Assembly: GCA_047967505.1 (NCBI GenBank)
Contig: CM106538.1
From: Dipteris shenzhenensis
Lineage: Eukaryota > Polypodiophyta > Polypodiopsida > Gleicheniales
Length of the DNA: 64,000 nucleotides
Reading direction: 5' to 3' (one strand)
Made by a program: the position numbers and the translations under genes. Positions 11,009 through 21,345 of the stretch are shown here, in pieces. The notes beneath the pieces are model-generated. The model was given only the letters and a program-made list of their open reading frames with translations, was not told the origin of the DNA and ran no database searches. Each line of letters opens with the position of its first letter. Positions within the stretch are counted from its first letter, which is position 1.

Positions 11009-11744
11009 TGTTGAGAATAGGCATCTCCAGGAGTGGCTGGCCGACCAGCTCCCACGCAGCAAGGGGGGCCAGAGGGGGTAGGCTGGCCGACCAGCCAGGC
11101 TTTGGCCGACCAGCTGGTCGGCCCAGTTGGCTGACCGACCAGGCTGGTCGGTCTAGGCAATCTGGCCGACTCCCCCATGGCCTGCCCTATAAAAGGGACT
11201 CCTTCCCTTCACTTCCTTTACCACTCCTTGCAGCTCCTCAAGGCTCCAGCACACAGCCTGCTCCTGACCATCCCCTCAGAGCCCCCTCTCAGCTGCTCAG
11301 TTGGCTGCCCACACTCCCGCAGCAGATCTTGCCTCTTCAGGGCTCTTGCCTCCTCGCTCCAGGCCTCTACAGTTCCCTTGTTCCAAGGTTCCTGCCTCTT
11401 CACCCAGGCTCCTTCAGCCTCCTCTTCTCTAGGCTCTTGCCTCCTCAGTTCAGGCTCCTCTAGCCTCTTCACTCCAGGCCCCTGCCTCTTCGTTTCAGGC
11501 TTCTCCTGCCTCCGTGCTCTCAGGCTTCAGCTTTCTTGTGCCCCCCCTTTCCTTTGCTTCAGTTCAGCCTCTCCTGCAGCTCCTGTTTTCTTATCTTATT
11601 CAAGATATCTTGTATTTCAGTTGCTGCCCTGGTTTAAGGGCTGATTTACAGCAGATCAATTGTGGCACATTTTGTTATCTCTAGTGTTCTCTGTATGGCT
11701 CTATAATTTCAGTTTGTTTGCATCTTCCGCTGCCATTTTTAATA
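11009..11744 (+). repeat. Copia-1 5' LTR
   Basis: 736 bp, TGTTGAG...TTTTTAATA. It carries a cluster of GGCCGACCAG-type inverted motifs including the palindrome CCGACCAGCTGGTCGG (about 11050-11175), a TATA box at 11188-11195, and a long CT-rich downstream region. Open frames of 155 and 219 codons cross the LTR and are not considered genes. Confidence 0.95.
11188..11195 (+). promoter_or_regulatory. TATA box of Copia-1 LTR promoter
   Basis: TATAAAAG within CCCTATAAAAGGGACTCC, in the expected U3/R position, with inverted GGCCGACCAG motifs immediately upstream as candidate enhancer sites. Confidence 0.75.
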
Positions 11745-11756
11745 TGGTATCAGAGC
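11745..11756 (+). other. Copia-1 primer-binding site
   Basis: TGGTATCAGAGC directly after the LTR with no spacer; matches the initiator-tRNA-Met 3' end used by most plant Copia elements. Confidence 0.9.
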
Positions 11757-11975
11757 ACCAGAATACTCTCTGATCTGGGAACTTCTATATTGATGAAGTT
11801 GAAGAAGTTTGTCCTCGTCAGCAACTCTCCTTCCCACTGACTACAGAGCTCTCTTCTCCCCTCCCTATATATATTTTTTTTTGCTGCCTGTCGGCAGCCC
11901 TGTTCTAGACCTTGATCTTTTCACCAGCCCCGTTCTCTTCAGCCCCTTGTTGCTGTCCACTCCCTGGTTTCAGTT

Positions 11976-14900
11976 ATGGCTGATGAAACAAAGGATTCTA
12001 CTCCGGATCGTCGCGTATCCCCTATGTCCAGTTTCTTTCAAGAGTCTGACAAGCCTGTACGTATTCCCACTCTTCCTACATTTCCAGATGCTCGGCAGTT
12101 AGATGGGACCAACTATTCTCTTTGGAAAATTCAGATGGCGTCTGTATTGGAATCTTATGATCTTGCTGAGTTTGTTGATCCCGGGATCCCTCGTCCGTCA
12201 CCTAAGGAGGAGCCACATGCTTCTCTTATCTGGGATAAATTGAATGCTCGTGTACGCTCGTTCATCTTTCTCAATTGTCAACCAGGGGTTCTCAATCATA
12301 TCAAGCATCTTACTTCTGCACGTGCTATTTGGGAATTTCTTGATGGCATGTATCTTCGCGTCACACCCATGAAACGTATTTCCTTGGAAGTTCAGCTTCG
12401 TCGCCTCGATCCGACTACTTCCCCTTCCATACGGGACCACATCAACAAAATGCAGAGCATGCATCAGGACATCCTCCATGCAGGCAAGGCTATCTCCTCC
12501 GAAGATATGGCTATTACTCTCTTATCTCATGTTATTACTGACAGTCGATATGCAGCATTCTATTCTTCTCTTATTACCTCTGGCCGCCTCAGCACCATCA
12601 CTTGGGAGGAACTTGTCCCCATGATGATGGATCAGGAGGAACAGTTCACTAAAACCTCTGATGGTTCTTCTGAGGCTCTTGTGGCTCACCGTCCCAAATC
12701 ACGATCCAAGAATGCCCCGTCCTCTGCCAATAACTCATCTCCTTCAGATCCCTCCAGTGACCGTCCTGCTCCCAAAGGTAATTGCAATCACTGTGGCACT
12801 CCTGGCCATTATTGGCGCAATTGTCCCTACCGCAAACACAAACGAGCTGACGCACCCCTGGCCGCTGCGGCTGATGCTTCCCTTACCCCTACTCCTGCAT
12901 TTGTTCACCTTGAGCTCTTGAATTCGGTACCCCTTCCTGCAGCAGAGTCATTGGCTCTCCATGGCTCTGATGCTCGTGAATGGATTGTTGATAGTGGGGC
13001 CTCTCGGCATATGACCCCCTCCTCCTCACTGCTCAAGGATCTCACTCCTCATCCTGGTCGTGTCTGCATCGGTGATAAGCACTCTATTCCTGTTCATTCA
13101 GAGGGCTCTCTTGATATTATTCCTGATGGCAAAGGGGGTAAACACTCTTCTCGTGTTCTTTATGTTCCGTCTCTCGGCTTTCATCTCCTTTCGGTTCATC
13201 AGATTTGTCAAAACAATATGAAAGTTGAGTTTGAAGCGGCCTCTGTCACCATCCGCGATTGTGCCACCGGACAGCCGGTTTGGACCGACCATTCTACTAA
13301 TGGTATCTACAAGCTTGTCGCCCTTCCCTCCCTTACAGGAACCTCTCTTGGCGACCTTTGGCATTATCGGTTTGGTCATCTACACATTGATGCTCTCCAT
13401 CGTGCTTTCCGTGATCAGCTTGTCCTCGGCCTCCCTAACGTCGGCACTCGCCAAGGTCTCTGTCCCTCTTGCATATTGGGCAAACAACATCGCGAGCCGT
13501 TCGTCCATCATGCCTCTCGCCGTGCCACTGTTCCGCTTGGTCTTGTTCACCTCGACTTATGTAGCCCTATGCAGATTATGTCACTTGGGGGAGCCTCGTA
13601 CTACATGCTCCTTGTTGATGATTTCAGTCGCTATTCTTGGATCTATTTTCTTTCCCACAAGGATCTGGCTTTCAGTCGTTTCCAGACCTGGCTAGCCATG
13701 GTGGAAAAAGAATCCAATCACTCCCTCAAAATTCTTCGTGCTGATAAAGGTGGTGAATTCACCTCTCTCGAGTTTGATCGGTTCTTGAGTAGTCATGGTG
13801 TCAAACGGGAATTTGCCAACACAGGTACCCCTTCTGATAATGGCGTGGTTGAACGTAAACATCGTACCGGTGTTGAAATGGCTCGGACCATGCTCACTCA
13901 CAGTCAACTCCCTCAGTCTCTCTGGGCCGAGGCCATGATGACCGCCATCCATACTCTTAACCGCTCTCCGACATCAGCAGTCCCAGGCATGACCCCTTAT
14001 CAGGCTTACTATGGATCTAAGCCCGATGTTTCCCATTTTCGGGTATTTGGCTGTGATGCTTATGTTCATATTCCTAAATCTGATCGTGGAAAGCTTGATC
14101 CTAAGTCCCACAAGCTCTTGTTCGTAGGCTACAACTCCGTCTCCACTGGCTATCGCCTCTATGATCCTCGCCGCCGCATTATCTCCGTGAGCAGGGATGT
14201 CCTTTTCGACGAGCAGGTCCTTCCGCCATCCTCCGACTCTCCTCCTATTCTTGGAGATCCGTCCGATGCCCCGGAGCCCTCTCTCCCTCCACCTGCCTCG
14301 TCCCCCGTTACATCACCTCCTATTCTCTCTCCTCCGCCTCCTTCTCCAGCTCCACCCTCGTCTGCTCCTCCTTTGGAACCCCGCTCGGTACGTGTTCCGC
14401 GATGGCTCATTGATACTCTCCGCTCCTCCGGTCTTGAGGATCCCTACTCCGAACCACACCCTGATGATGGGCCTCGTCGCTCTCGTCGCCATCTCCCACC
14501 GTCCTCTTCTGATCCCCTTCATGTCAATTACGCCCTTATGTCTCGCATCCTCGCCACTCGTGAGCCCACTACCGTTCCTCAGGCTCTGGCCCAGCCTCAT
14601 TGGAAACAGGCTATGGAAGCGGAAATGCATGCTCTTCTTCGGAACCACACCTGGGACCTTGTCCCTCGTCCCTCACATCGTTCCGTCATTGGTGTCCGGT
14701 GGATTTTCAAAACAAAATACACCTCTGATGGTTCTGTCGACAAGGTTAAAGCTCGGCTGGTGGCTAAAGGCTATGCCCAACGACCCGGCATCGACTATGG
14801 GGAGACCTTTGCACCTACCGCCCGGATGAGCACCATCCGAACGATCCTCGCTCTTGCAGCCCACCATCAGTGGCCCATCTTTCAAATGGACGTCAAATCT

Positions 14901-16121
14901 GCATTTTTGAATGGTGATCTTCATGAAGAGGTATATGTGGATCAGCCACCTGGCTTCATTAATTCTCGTTCTCCTTTCATGGTCTGTCGCCTTCGCAAGG
15001 CCCTCTACGGTCTCAAGCAAGCTCCTCGGGCCTGGAATCAGCGTATTGATACCCTCTTCTGCCGCCAAGGACTTCTTCGCTCTCTGGCTGATCCCAATCT
15101 TTATCTTTTTCATGAAGGACAGCTTCATACCTTCATCATTCTTTATGTGGATGATTTAATCCTCACCGGGAGTCATACCAATCATATCCTTGCCATTAAA
15201 GTTGCTCTTCAAACTGAATTTGAGATGACAGACATGGGCCTTCTCCATTTTTTCTTGGGTCTTGAGATTTGGCGGACTAAGAGGGGGTATTTTGTCTCTC
15301 AGCAACGCTATGTTCACGAGCTCCTCGAAACTTTCCACATGGCTGACTGTCGGCCCATCACTTCTCCCATGGATCCCAACTCTAAACTCTCTGCTTCTGG
15401 GTCCACTGCTTATCCTGATGCCTCCCTCTACCGCCAGCTTGTTGGATCTCTTCTCTGGCTACTTAACACTCGACTGGATCTCGGCTTCTCTGTCGGCACC
15501 CTCAGTACCTTCATGCAAACCCCTTCACTTTCTCATTGGCAAGCTGCTCGACGTCTCCTCCGCTATCTTCAGGGGACCTCTACTTTCGGGCTCTTATATG
15601 CTGCCGGTGGATCCTCTCCTTCCCCACTCACTCTCCGAGGTTGGAGTGACTCCGATTGGGCTGGCGACCCCGATTCTCGCCGCTCTACCACGGGCTATGT
15701 TTTCTCCTTTGGCTCTGCGGCTATCTCCTGGTCCAGTAAACGCCAACCCACGGTCGCCCTATCTTCCACCGAGGCTGAGTATCGGGCTATGTGTAGTGCC
15801 ACCTGTGAGGCTGTGTGGCTTCGGCGCCTTCTTCTCGATTGTGGTTTTCAGCAACCCACTTCTACCACACTTTTTTGTGACAATCAAAGCTGTATTGCCC
15901 TTGCTCGCAATCCGGTTTTCCATGCTCGGACAAAACACATTGAAATTCAGTACCACTACACGCGAGAGAAGGTTCTTGACGGTACCATTGTGCTCCTATT
16001 CAGCACCACTTCCGACAACGTCGCCGACATATTTACCAAACCTGTTTCTCCTCCCCTTCTCCAACGTCATACCAGCTCTCTGGGTCTTGTGCCACACCCT
16101 AGAGCTGAGAGGGGGTGTTGA
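11976..16121 (+). CDS. Copia-1 gag-pol polyprotein, intact
   Basis: A single open frame of 1381 residues. Gag lies at about residues 30-250, with a CCHC knuckle (CNHCGTPGHYWRNC) from about residue 270. Protease has VDSGAS, with the catalytic Asp near 339. The pre-integrase HHCC region is near 463-510. Integrase has D527, D590 and E626, with the canonical 35-residue D-E gap. A Pro-rich spacer lies near 755-800. RT has YVDD at 1057-1060. RNase H includes SDSDWAGD and DNQSCIAL near 1302. All catalytic residues are present. The C terminus overlaps the polypurine tract, and the TGA at 16119-16121 is formed by bases 4-6 of the 3' LTR. It makes virus-like particles and integrates cDNA, by family knowledge. 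Confidence 0.96.
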   Translation: MADETKDSTPDRRVSPMSSFFQESDKPVRIPTLPTFPDARQLDGTNYSLWKIQMASVLESYDLAEFVDPGIPRPSPKEEPHASLIWDKLNARVRSFIFLNCQPGVLNHIKHLTSARAIWEFLDGMYLRVTPMKRISLEVQLRRLDPTTSPSIRDHINKMQSMHQDILHAGKAISSEDMAITLLSHVITDSRYAAFYSSLITSGRLSTITWEELVPMMMDQEEQFTKTSDGSSEALVAHRPKSRSKNAPSSANNSSPSDPSSDRPAPKGNCNHCGTPGHYWRNCPYRKHKRADAPLAAAADASLTPTPAFVHLELLNSVPLPAAESLALHGSDAREWIVDSGASRHMTPSSSLLKDLTPHPGRVCIGDKHSIPVHSEGSLDIIPDGKGGKHSSRVLYVPSLGFHLLSVHQICQNNMKVEFEAASVTIRDCATGQPVWTDHSTNGIYKLVALPSLTGTSLGDLWHYRFGHLHIDALHRAFRDQLVLGLPNVGTRQGLCPSCILGKQHREPFVHHASRRATVPLGLVHLDLCSPMQIMSLGGASYYMLLVDDFSRYSWIYFLSHKDLAFSRFQTWLAMVEKESNHSLKILRADKGGEFTSLEFDRFLSSHGVKREFANTGTPSDNGVVERKHRTGVEMARTMLTHSQLPQSLWAEAMMTAIHTLNRSPTSAVPGMTPYQAYYGSKPDVSHFRVFGCDAYVHIPKSDRGKLDPKSHKLLFVGYNSVSTGYRLYDPRRRIISVSRDVLFDEQVLPPSSDSPPILGDPSDAPEPSLPPPASSPVTSPPILSPPPPSPAPPSSAPPLEPRSVRVPRWLIDTLRSSGLEDPYSEPHPDDGPRRSRRHLPPSSSDPLHVNYALMSRILATREPTTVPQALAQPHWKQAMEAEMHALLRNHTWDLVPRPSHRSVIGVRWIFKTKYTSDGSVDKVKARLVAKGYAQRPGIDYGETFAPTARMSTIRTILALAAHHQWPIFQMDVKSAFLNGDLHEEVYVDQPPGFINSRSPFMVCRLRKALYGLKQAPRAWNQRIDTLFCRQGLLRSLADPNLYLFHEGQLHTFIILYVDDLILTGSHTNHILAIKVALQTEFEMTDMGLLHFFLGLEIWRTKRGYFVSQQRYVHELLETFHMADCRPITSPMDPNSKLSASGSTAYPDASLYRQLVGSLLWLLNTRLDLGFSVGTLSTFMQTPSLSHWQAARRLLRYLQGTSTFGLLYAAGGSSPSPLTLRGWSDSDWAGDPDSRRSTTGYVFSFGSAAISWSSKRQPTVALSSTEAEYRAMCSATCEAVWLRRLLLDCGFQQPTSTTLFCDNQSCIALARNPVFHARTKHIEIQYHYTREKVLDGTIVLLFSTTSDNVADIFTKPVSPPLLQRHTSSLGLVPHPRAERGC
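16105..16115 (+). other. Copia-1 polypurine tract
   Basis: CTGAGAGGGGG directly before the 3' LTR, also read as the end of the pol frame. The same sequence precedes the LTR at 39430-40161 on the minus strand. Confidence 0.85.
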
Positions 16122-16851
16122 GAATAGGCATCTCCAGGAGTGGCTGGCCGACCAGCTCCCACGCAGCAAGGGGGGCCAGAGGGGGTAGGCTGGCCGACCA
16201 GCCAGGCTTTGGCCGACCAACTGGTCGGCCCAGTTGGCTGACCGACCAGGCTGGTCGGTCTAGGCAATCTGGCCGACTCCCCCCTGGCCTGCCCTATAAA
16301 AGGGACTCCTTCCCTTCACTTCCTTTACCACTCCTTGCAGCTCCTCAAGGCTCCAGCACACAGCCTGCTCCTGACCATCCCCTCAGAGCCCCCTCTCAGC
16401 TGCTCAGTTGGCTGCCCACACTCCCGCAGCAGATCTTGCCTCTTCAGGGCTCTTGCCTCCTCGCTCCAGGCCTCTACAGTTCCCTTGTTCCAAGGTTCCT
16501 GCCTCTTCACCCAGGCTCCTTCAGCCTCCTCTTCTCTAGGCTCTTGCCTCCTCAGTTCAGGCTCCTCTAGCCTCTTCACTCCAGGCCCCTGCCTCTTCGT
16601 TTCAGGCTTCTCCTGCCTCCGTGCTCTCAGGCTTCAGCTTTCTTGTGCCCCCCCTTTCCTCTCCTTCAGTTCAGCCTCTCTTGCAGCTCCTGTTTTCTTA
16701 TCTTATTCAAGATATCTTGTATTTCAGTTGCTGCCCTGGTTTAAGGGCTGATTTACAGCAGATCAATTGTGGCACATTTTGTTATCTCTAGTGTTCTCTG
16801 TATGGCTCTATAATTTCAGTTTGTTTGCATCTTCCGCTGCCATTTTTAATA
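16116..16851 (+). repeat. Copia-1 3' LTR
   Basis: 736 bp and nearly identical to the 5' LTR. Differences noted: one in the palindrome (CCAACTGG), one in the CCCCC(A/C)TGG stretch, two in CCTTTGCTTC/CCTCTCCTTC and one in CTCCTGC/CTCTTGC. TATAAAAG is at 16295-16302. It is followed by the TGAAC duplication. Confidence 0.95.
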
Positions 16852-16856
16852 TGAAC

Positions 16857-19105
16857 CTGCCCAGAGGAGGTTGCGTACCAACTATCGGAGCTGCCCAATG
16901 CATCCTTTGTGAAAGCACCAGCAGGAGGCTATATACCAGGCCGTGGCAAGAGGGACTTAGTTTGCCACTAAGGCGCGACCTGTGAGGGAGAGTTTGGCCG
17001 AGCTCCAATAGAGAAGCTTGCGCCAAAAACCCTCAAGGACCGGGGCAATCTACTGCTCTGCTGTGATGTCAACACCCACGTGGCATCTGAGGTATCTCGC
17101 TGTCTGGCCACGTGGTATCCATCTGAAACCAAAGTCACTCCCCCACTCACAGATCTCCTCTGTCTCCTCAAAGCCCATGAAGAAGCCTATGGATTTCGTC
17201 CAGTTGATCCGTGCCCCCGAGGCCTCACAATAGATAGCCACGGTGCCTCTGACTCTCTCTAGACTCGCTGTGGTGCCCTCAACATACAAGGCTGTGTCAT
17301 CTGCAAACTCCAAGTCAAGGAGCTCCTCCTCCTGTCTGATTGTGAGCCTCAACCCTGTGAGACCTGCCACCTGTGATCTCAAATGGTAGTTCAGAGCCTT
17401 CGCTACAAATAAGAAGAGAAAGGGAGCTAGTGGACATCCCTGGCGGCCGAGTGAGAGAGAGAAAAGGCCTCGCCTGCGTGTCCTCTGATAAGCATCTGAC
17501 TACAGCTCCCTGCGTATAGCGCTGAAACTCCTCTGACCCATCTGTCTGAGAAACCCAATCTCCTCATAGTGCCCTCTAGGAAAGACCAATCCACCCTGTC
17601 ATAGGCCTTCTCAAAGTCCAAGAGAAGGACGGCGGCCAACGACTGTGCCTCCTCCCTAGACCAATCCACTGCCTCCCAGAACGTGAAGATGTTGTCCAAG
17701 ATGCTACGCTCATGGACAAACCCAGTCTGTGTGTCGTGGATAATGTCGGTAAGATGAGGCCGTAACCGCAAACTCAAGACCTTGGCGAGGACCTTGTATG
17801 CAGTATCAAGCAGAGTGATCGACCTCCACTGTCGGATATCTGACCTATCTCCCCCTTTCGTGATCAAACAGATCCACCCCCTGCTCAAGGACTAAGGGAG
17901 AAGGCCTATGTCAAAAATCTCCTAGCAAGCTAAACGGAAAGGGGTGGAGATAATCTCCCAGAACTTCCGGAAGAAGGCCGGAGTCAAGTCATCATCCCCC
18001 GGGCACTTCTGGGTCGGGAGCCTTAAGGGCTTCCCAGAGCTCCTCATCTTTGAAAGGCTCTTCAAGTCTGCTACATAAGTCCTGCGAGACTACTATCAGA
18101 ACGTGATCCCAAACTAGCTCTCAGGCCACAAGACCAGCTGGGGTCATTCTCTCTGTCTGAAAAAGCTGGTTGTAAAAGCCGGTGGTCATGTCAAGAATCT
18201 CCTGCGGGTCAATGTGCATGATACCCTGCGAGTCCCGGAGACGCTGTAGCTGTGTGCCTGTCGATCGGGGCCCAGTGGTCTGAAAGAACTCCTTCGTAAT
18301 CCTGCCCCCCTGCTGTACCCATCGGGCCTGGGAGGAGTGGTAGGAGAACACAGCCTGTCACAGCTCCGTGTCCTGAAGCTCGAGACGAGCGCTCTCAAAT
18401 CCATCACTAAGCCACTGAGAAGCTGGGTCCTGCTCCTAAGCCTCTCAATGGAGGCAAGGTCTCTCCTCAAAGCCCATTCGCGCTCCTGAAGGGTCCTCCT
18501 CCTAAGGGCGTGAGCCTGCAGCTCCACACTGCTCCATTGGATCGCATCGATCACCCACGCAGCCCAACCCTCACTCGGTGCCATCTCTGATTGCTCCCAG
18601 ATCTCTACCATAACCTGTTGCATCTCCTCGTCCTGCAAGAGGTCCTCTGGAATGCGGACCCCTTTCTGGGAGAGACCTTGACAGGGCTGATCCAAGTGAA
18701 GTACCACTGGAGAGTGGTCGAACATCGTGGTACCTGCCATAATCCCGGTAGATCCGCCTCTGTGTAATGCCTAGTCCCCAACATAGAAGCAGTCTAATCT
18801 CTCGAGCAATCCGTCGTGTCTCCTCTATCCAAAGGAGAAGAGAAGGCAACCAGGAGTCCTCCTGAACTCTGGCTCTCTCCACGGGTCTCTACCACTGATC
18901 ATGAAAATGAAATGCTCCCACGTACTACGCTCTGCTGCTGGCATCTCAGAGAACGAGGCGCCGCCCTGCTTGTCTTCCCCAAACTCCAGGTTGTTGAAGT
19001 CCCCTTCAACAATCCAGGAGTCAACATCCGGAAGACACTCTGACAGCCTTCTCCAAAAGGTCGGGCGGTGATGTCTACACGCTGGGGCATACATGTTTAG
19101 GATCC
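16857..19105 (-). pseudogene. L1-type LINE ORF2, endonuclease and RT part
   Basis: Pieces in order on the minus strand: endonuclease (WIVEGDFNNLEF near 19000), a connecting region with WEQSEMAPSEGWAAWVIDA, RT (ICLITKGGDRSDIRQWRSI, LLDFEKAYDRVDWSFLEG), the catalytic LEFADDTALY near 17290-17320, and a thumb/connection segment (CEASGARINWTKS). Frameshifts and stops separate the pieces, for example near 17388-17430, 17890 and 18120. It continues beyond the Copia insertion at 11008. Confidence 0.8.
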
Positions 19106-19189
19106 CAAATAAAAATACATGTTACACCATATATAATAATATTTTAATGTCTACTAATCATGGATTAATGATTTCTCTTCTCGTGACAC

Positions 19190-19650
19190 TCCCTCCTGCT
19201 TGAACGGGCAGAAGTACATATGTACACCTATAGCAGTGCATAAACGGAGGGCTTTAGCCTCACTTCGCACCCGATCACACCAGCTGCAAATAGAAACAGG
19301 GGGATGGAAAAAGATGCCAAGGGAGAGTAGAATATGCCAACTATGTGATCAAGGTATGGTTGAAACAGAAGAACACATGGTAATGATATGCCCTCACTAT
19401 GCACACATTAGGGAAGAGTTCAATCACCTCCTTGAGGGACATAACAAACTGGCTGATTTGCTGCATAAAGGGTCACCTTCAGCTTTAGGAACATTTGTGT
19501 ATAAGCTCTTCAAGCATAGGAATCCACCTGAATCCTAGAAGGTGGTTTCTCTTTCCACCCTCCCATCTTCGGGAGGAGCTTTCATGTACTTGTGATATTG
19601 TATTGCCCAGGTCCCATAGGCCGGTTTTGGTCTTCAGAGGACGATAATAT
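19190..19650 (+). pseudogene. ML-2: 3' end of a microsatellite-tailed LINE
   Basis: A 5'-truncated plus-strand copy. It encodes the last part of ORF2: LRTRSHQLQIETGGWKK, then the finger ICQLCDQGMVETEEHMVMIC matching ML-1, then a stop at about 19536. The 3' UTR ends GTCCCATAGGCCGGTTTTGG and GACGATAATATA, then (TTC)n at 19651-19675. The AGGCC/GGTCT hairpin forms with one G-U pair. The coding part preserved here is open for about 110 codons. Confidence 0.8.
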
Positions 19651-19675
19651 ATTCTTCTTCTTCTTCTTCTTCTTG
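19651..19675 (+). repeat. (TTC)n tail of ML-2
   Basis: Eight TTC units directly after the element end; stands where a poly(A) tail would be expected. Confidence 0.9.
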
Positions 19676-20138
19676 TCCCTTTCGCTTACGTACGCTTTTC
19701 TCTTTTACTTCTGCATTTGCATCTCCTCTTCACAATCTACAAATAATCTTCTATTGGTAGTATGCGATCTTTTCATAATCAAAACTTAAATCTCATCTTC
19801 AAGTTCTGGTTTCTCTTGATGCTGAATATTCAAAATGCAAAAGTACCACTGCACTGCCTCTTCACTATCTCTTCATGCTCAAATCCTCTTCAGAATACCA
19901 AGCTGCTGAAATCTCTTTATAGTAACTTGCTCAATAAGATGAAACATATTCTCAACAAACTGGTCAGTATTAAAACGATTCTCTCACCCAAATATTTCAT
20001 TAAACTAGGTGGACCTTGACTATAGATGATTTTGCGACGAAGAGCTTCTTAATCTATAGAAACTATAGATCATCAATCTCTTTTTCCAACTCTTCTATTT
20101 CAGCCCTATTCATCCTATAAGATGCTCTACATGGAGGA
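19676..20138. other. Stretch with no recognised gene
   Basis: T-rich sequence after the ML-2 tail. No domain found. Confidence 0.4.
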
Positions 20139-20345
20139 GAAAGAAAGAAAGAAAGAAAGAAAGCCTATTAACGTCCACGAGAGACCAAGAGGTCTATGGG
20201 ACAACATGAAAGCCGTCTAGTACATCAGCTTAGGGAGGGCGCAGGGCAACTCCCAAGGAGTGCAAAAGCAGCTCCTTTATTGTCTGTCCATACTCTACAA
20301 TGAGTATGCCTACTCTCTATTCAGTTCACACATCCATACACCAGT
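20139..20345 (-). mobile_element. MO-1: 3' end of an ORF1-only element
   Basis: Read on the minus strand this matches the 3' UTR of the ORF1-only element ending at 34142: TTGCACTCCTTGG, GTGCCCTCCCTAA-like, GTACTAGA, then TGTCCCATAGACCTCTTGG, GTGGACGTTAATAGG and (CTTT)n at 20163-20139. The hairpin AGACC/GGTCT is perfect. No coding part remains, so it is a strongly 5'-truncated insertion. Confidence 0.75.
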
Positions 20346-20429
20346 GTTGGCTGAATGGATAGCATTTACTCTTGGTTCTATTTTCATTGTAGAAGCCTCA
20401 CCCTCCTGCTTGGATGCTTTGCCTTTTCC

Positions 20430-20815
20430 TTTTTTTGGCAATTTTGGTTAATAGAGTAGGACATTTAGGCCATGGATGCCCTGGCTTATGCTTCTTACAT
20501 CCGAAACATTTACCCTCCTTCATTAGCTTTTTCTTCTCATCGTCAATCATGGAAGGATATGGTATCCATCCAGAACGTGTTTGGCTATTAACAATTTGTA
20601 TAATAGCTTTCTCCTTTCCTTTGTTGAAGGGTTTACGAGGATTTAATTTCCTCTAGCAATCTCGGCCAATTTAGTGAGGCCTTTCCGTGTGGTTGGGTTG
20701 AACATTTTAATCTCATGCCTCACATTCGGACTTAGGGCTGCTAAATACTTCTTCCTTCTATCATCCTCACTCTTCTAGAACCTAGCTATAAATTCAACAT
20801 GAGACCCAACACGCA
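20430..20815 (-). pseudogene. Gypsy-type gag remnant with zinc knuckle
   Basis: Minus-strand pieces VEFIARF, KKYLAALSPNVRHEIKMFNP and LTKLAEIARG resemble a retrotransposon Gag domain, followed in another frame by CFGCKKHKPGHPWPKC, a CCHC knuckle with a longer central loop. Stops and a frameshift are present. No neighbouring pol was found in the same orientation. Confidence 0.6.
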
Positions 20816-21139
20816 GAGAGTAGACCGATCCCCCCTCCACCGCAATACTGCAAAGAGCAAATCCAACTATCCAACACCTCCCGTGTGATAGTGGCTTCTC
20901 AGTCAGCTTGCACCCGGCAAGGGCAAACCATCACTCGTCATCCCTCCTTACTTTGAACTGGGTGGTCAATACCATCAACCAAAGTAAAAGACAATACAAT
21001 CATTTTTTGGGAGACAACCCAAGGCAAAGTACCTCTTATTGACTCCAAATACATTCAATTTAGAGGGACAACTCGAGACTCAAAACCTTTATTTGACTCA
21101 ACATAAACACACATAGCATAGGGGCCTAGAAAGCCCAAC

Positions 21140-21345
21140 CCTGGTCAAATGGATCCTCGTCATCAAGAGAGAGGCCATGAACCTCTGCTGTAGCTGCATG
21201 TATCTCCTCTAGGGGCTCTTCAGGTTCAGCTTCGTCTTCAACCAAAAGATTGGCATGATGCTTCTCTTATTCATGTGCTTTCTTCTTGAAGCAATGGGCT
21301 TCAATGTGTCCTTTTCTCTTGCAAAACCTGCAAATAATGTTCTTG
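21140..21345 (-). pseudogene. Gag zinc-knuckle fragment
   Basis: On the minus strand NKNIICRFCKRKGHIEAHCF gives a clean CX2CX4HX4C knuckle, followed by a Lys-rich stretch, a stop, and an acidic segment. It resembles Copia Gag. It is cut off at 21345 by the repeats that follow. Confidence 0.6.

Larger units (their letters stand above)
11009..16851 (+). mobile_element. Copia-1: complete, recently inserted LTR retrotransposon
   Basis: A 5843-bp Ty1/Copia element with two 736-bp LTRs, a primer-binding site, one long gag-pol frame, a polypurine tract and a 5-bp target duplication (TGAAC at 11004-11008 and 16852-16856). By eye the LTRs differ at only about five positions, so roughly 99.3% identical. 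Each LTR starts TGTTGAGAATAGG and ends TTTTTAATA, so the terminus is TG...TA instead of TG...CA. It is inserted in an L1-type LINE in XPD intron 3, antisense to XPD. All parts needed for autonomous movement appear present. Confidence 0.95.
10575..19105 (-). mobile_element. L1-type LINE split by a Copia insertion
   Basis: A LINE on the minus strand in two parts, 19105-16857 and 11008-10575, separated by the Copia element at 11009-16851 and its duplicated TGAAC. Removing the insert joins the two halves of one conserved C-terminal segment in frame, showing a single LINE. It belongs to a different lineage from ML-1: the RT motif is FADD and the reading frames are more decayed. 5' truncation or decay beyond 19105; no poly(A) was found at 10575. 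Confidence 0.8.

Noticed and set aside
10804-11644. 219- and 155-codon frames across the 5' LTR of Copia-1 (and equivalents in the 3' LTR)
   Set aside because: Pro/Leu/Ser-rich products of a CT-rich non-coding LTR; duplicated only because the LTR is duplicated.
15262-16188. 308-codon plus-strand frame overlapping Copia-1 pol
   Set aside because: Alternative frame of the RNase H region; composition and position are those of a shadow, with no recognisable domain.
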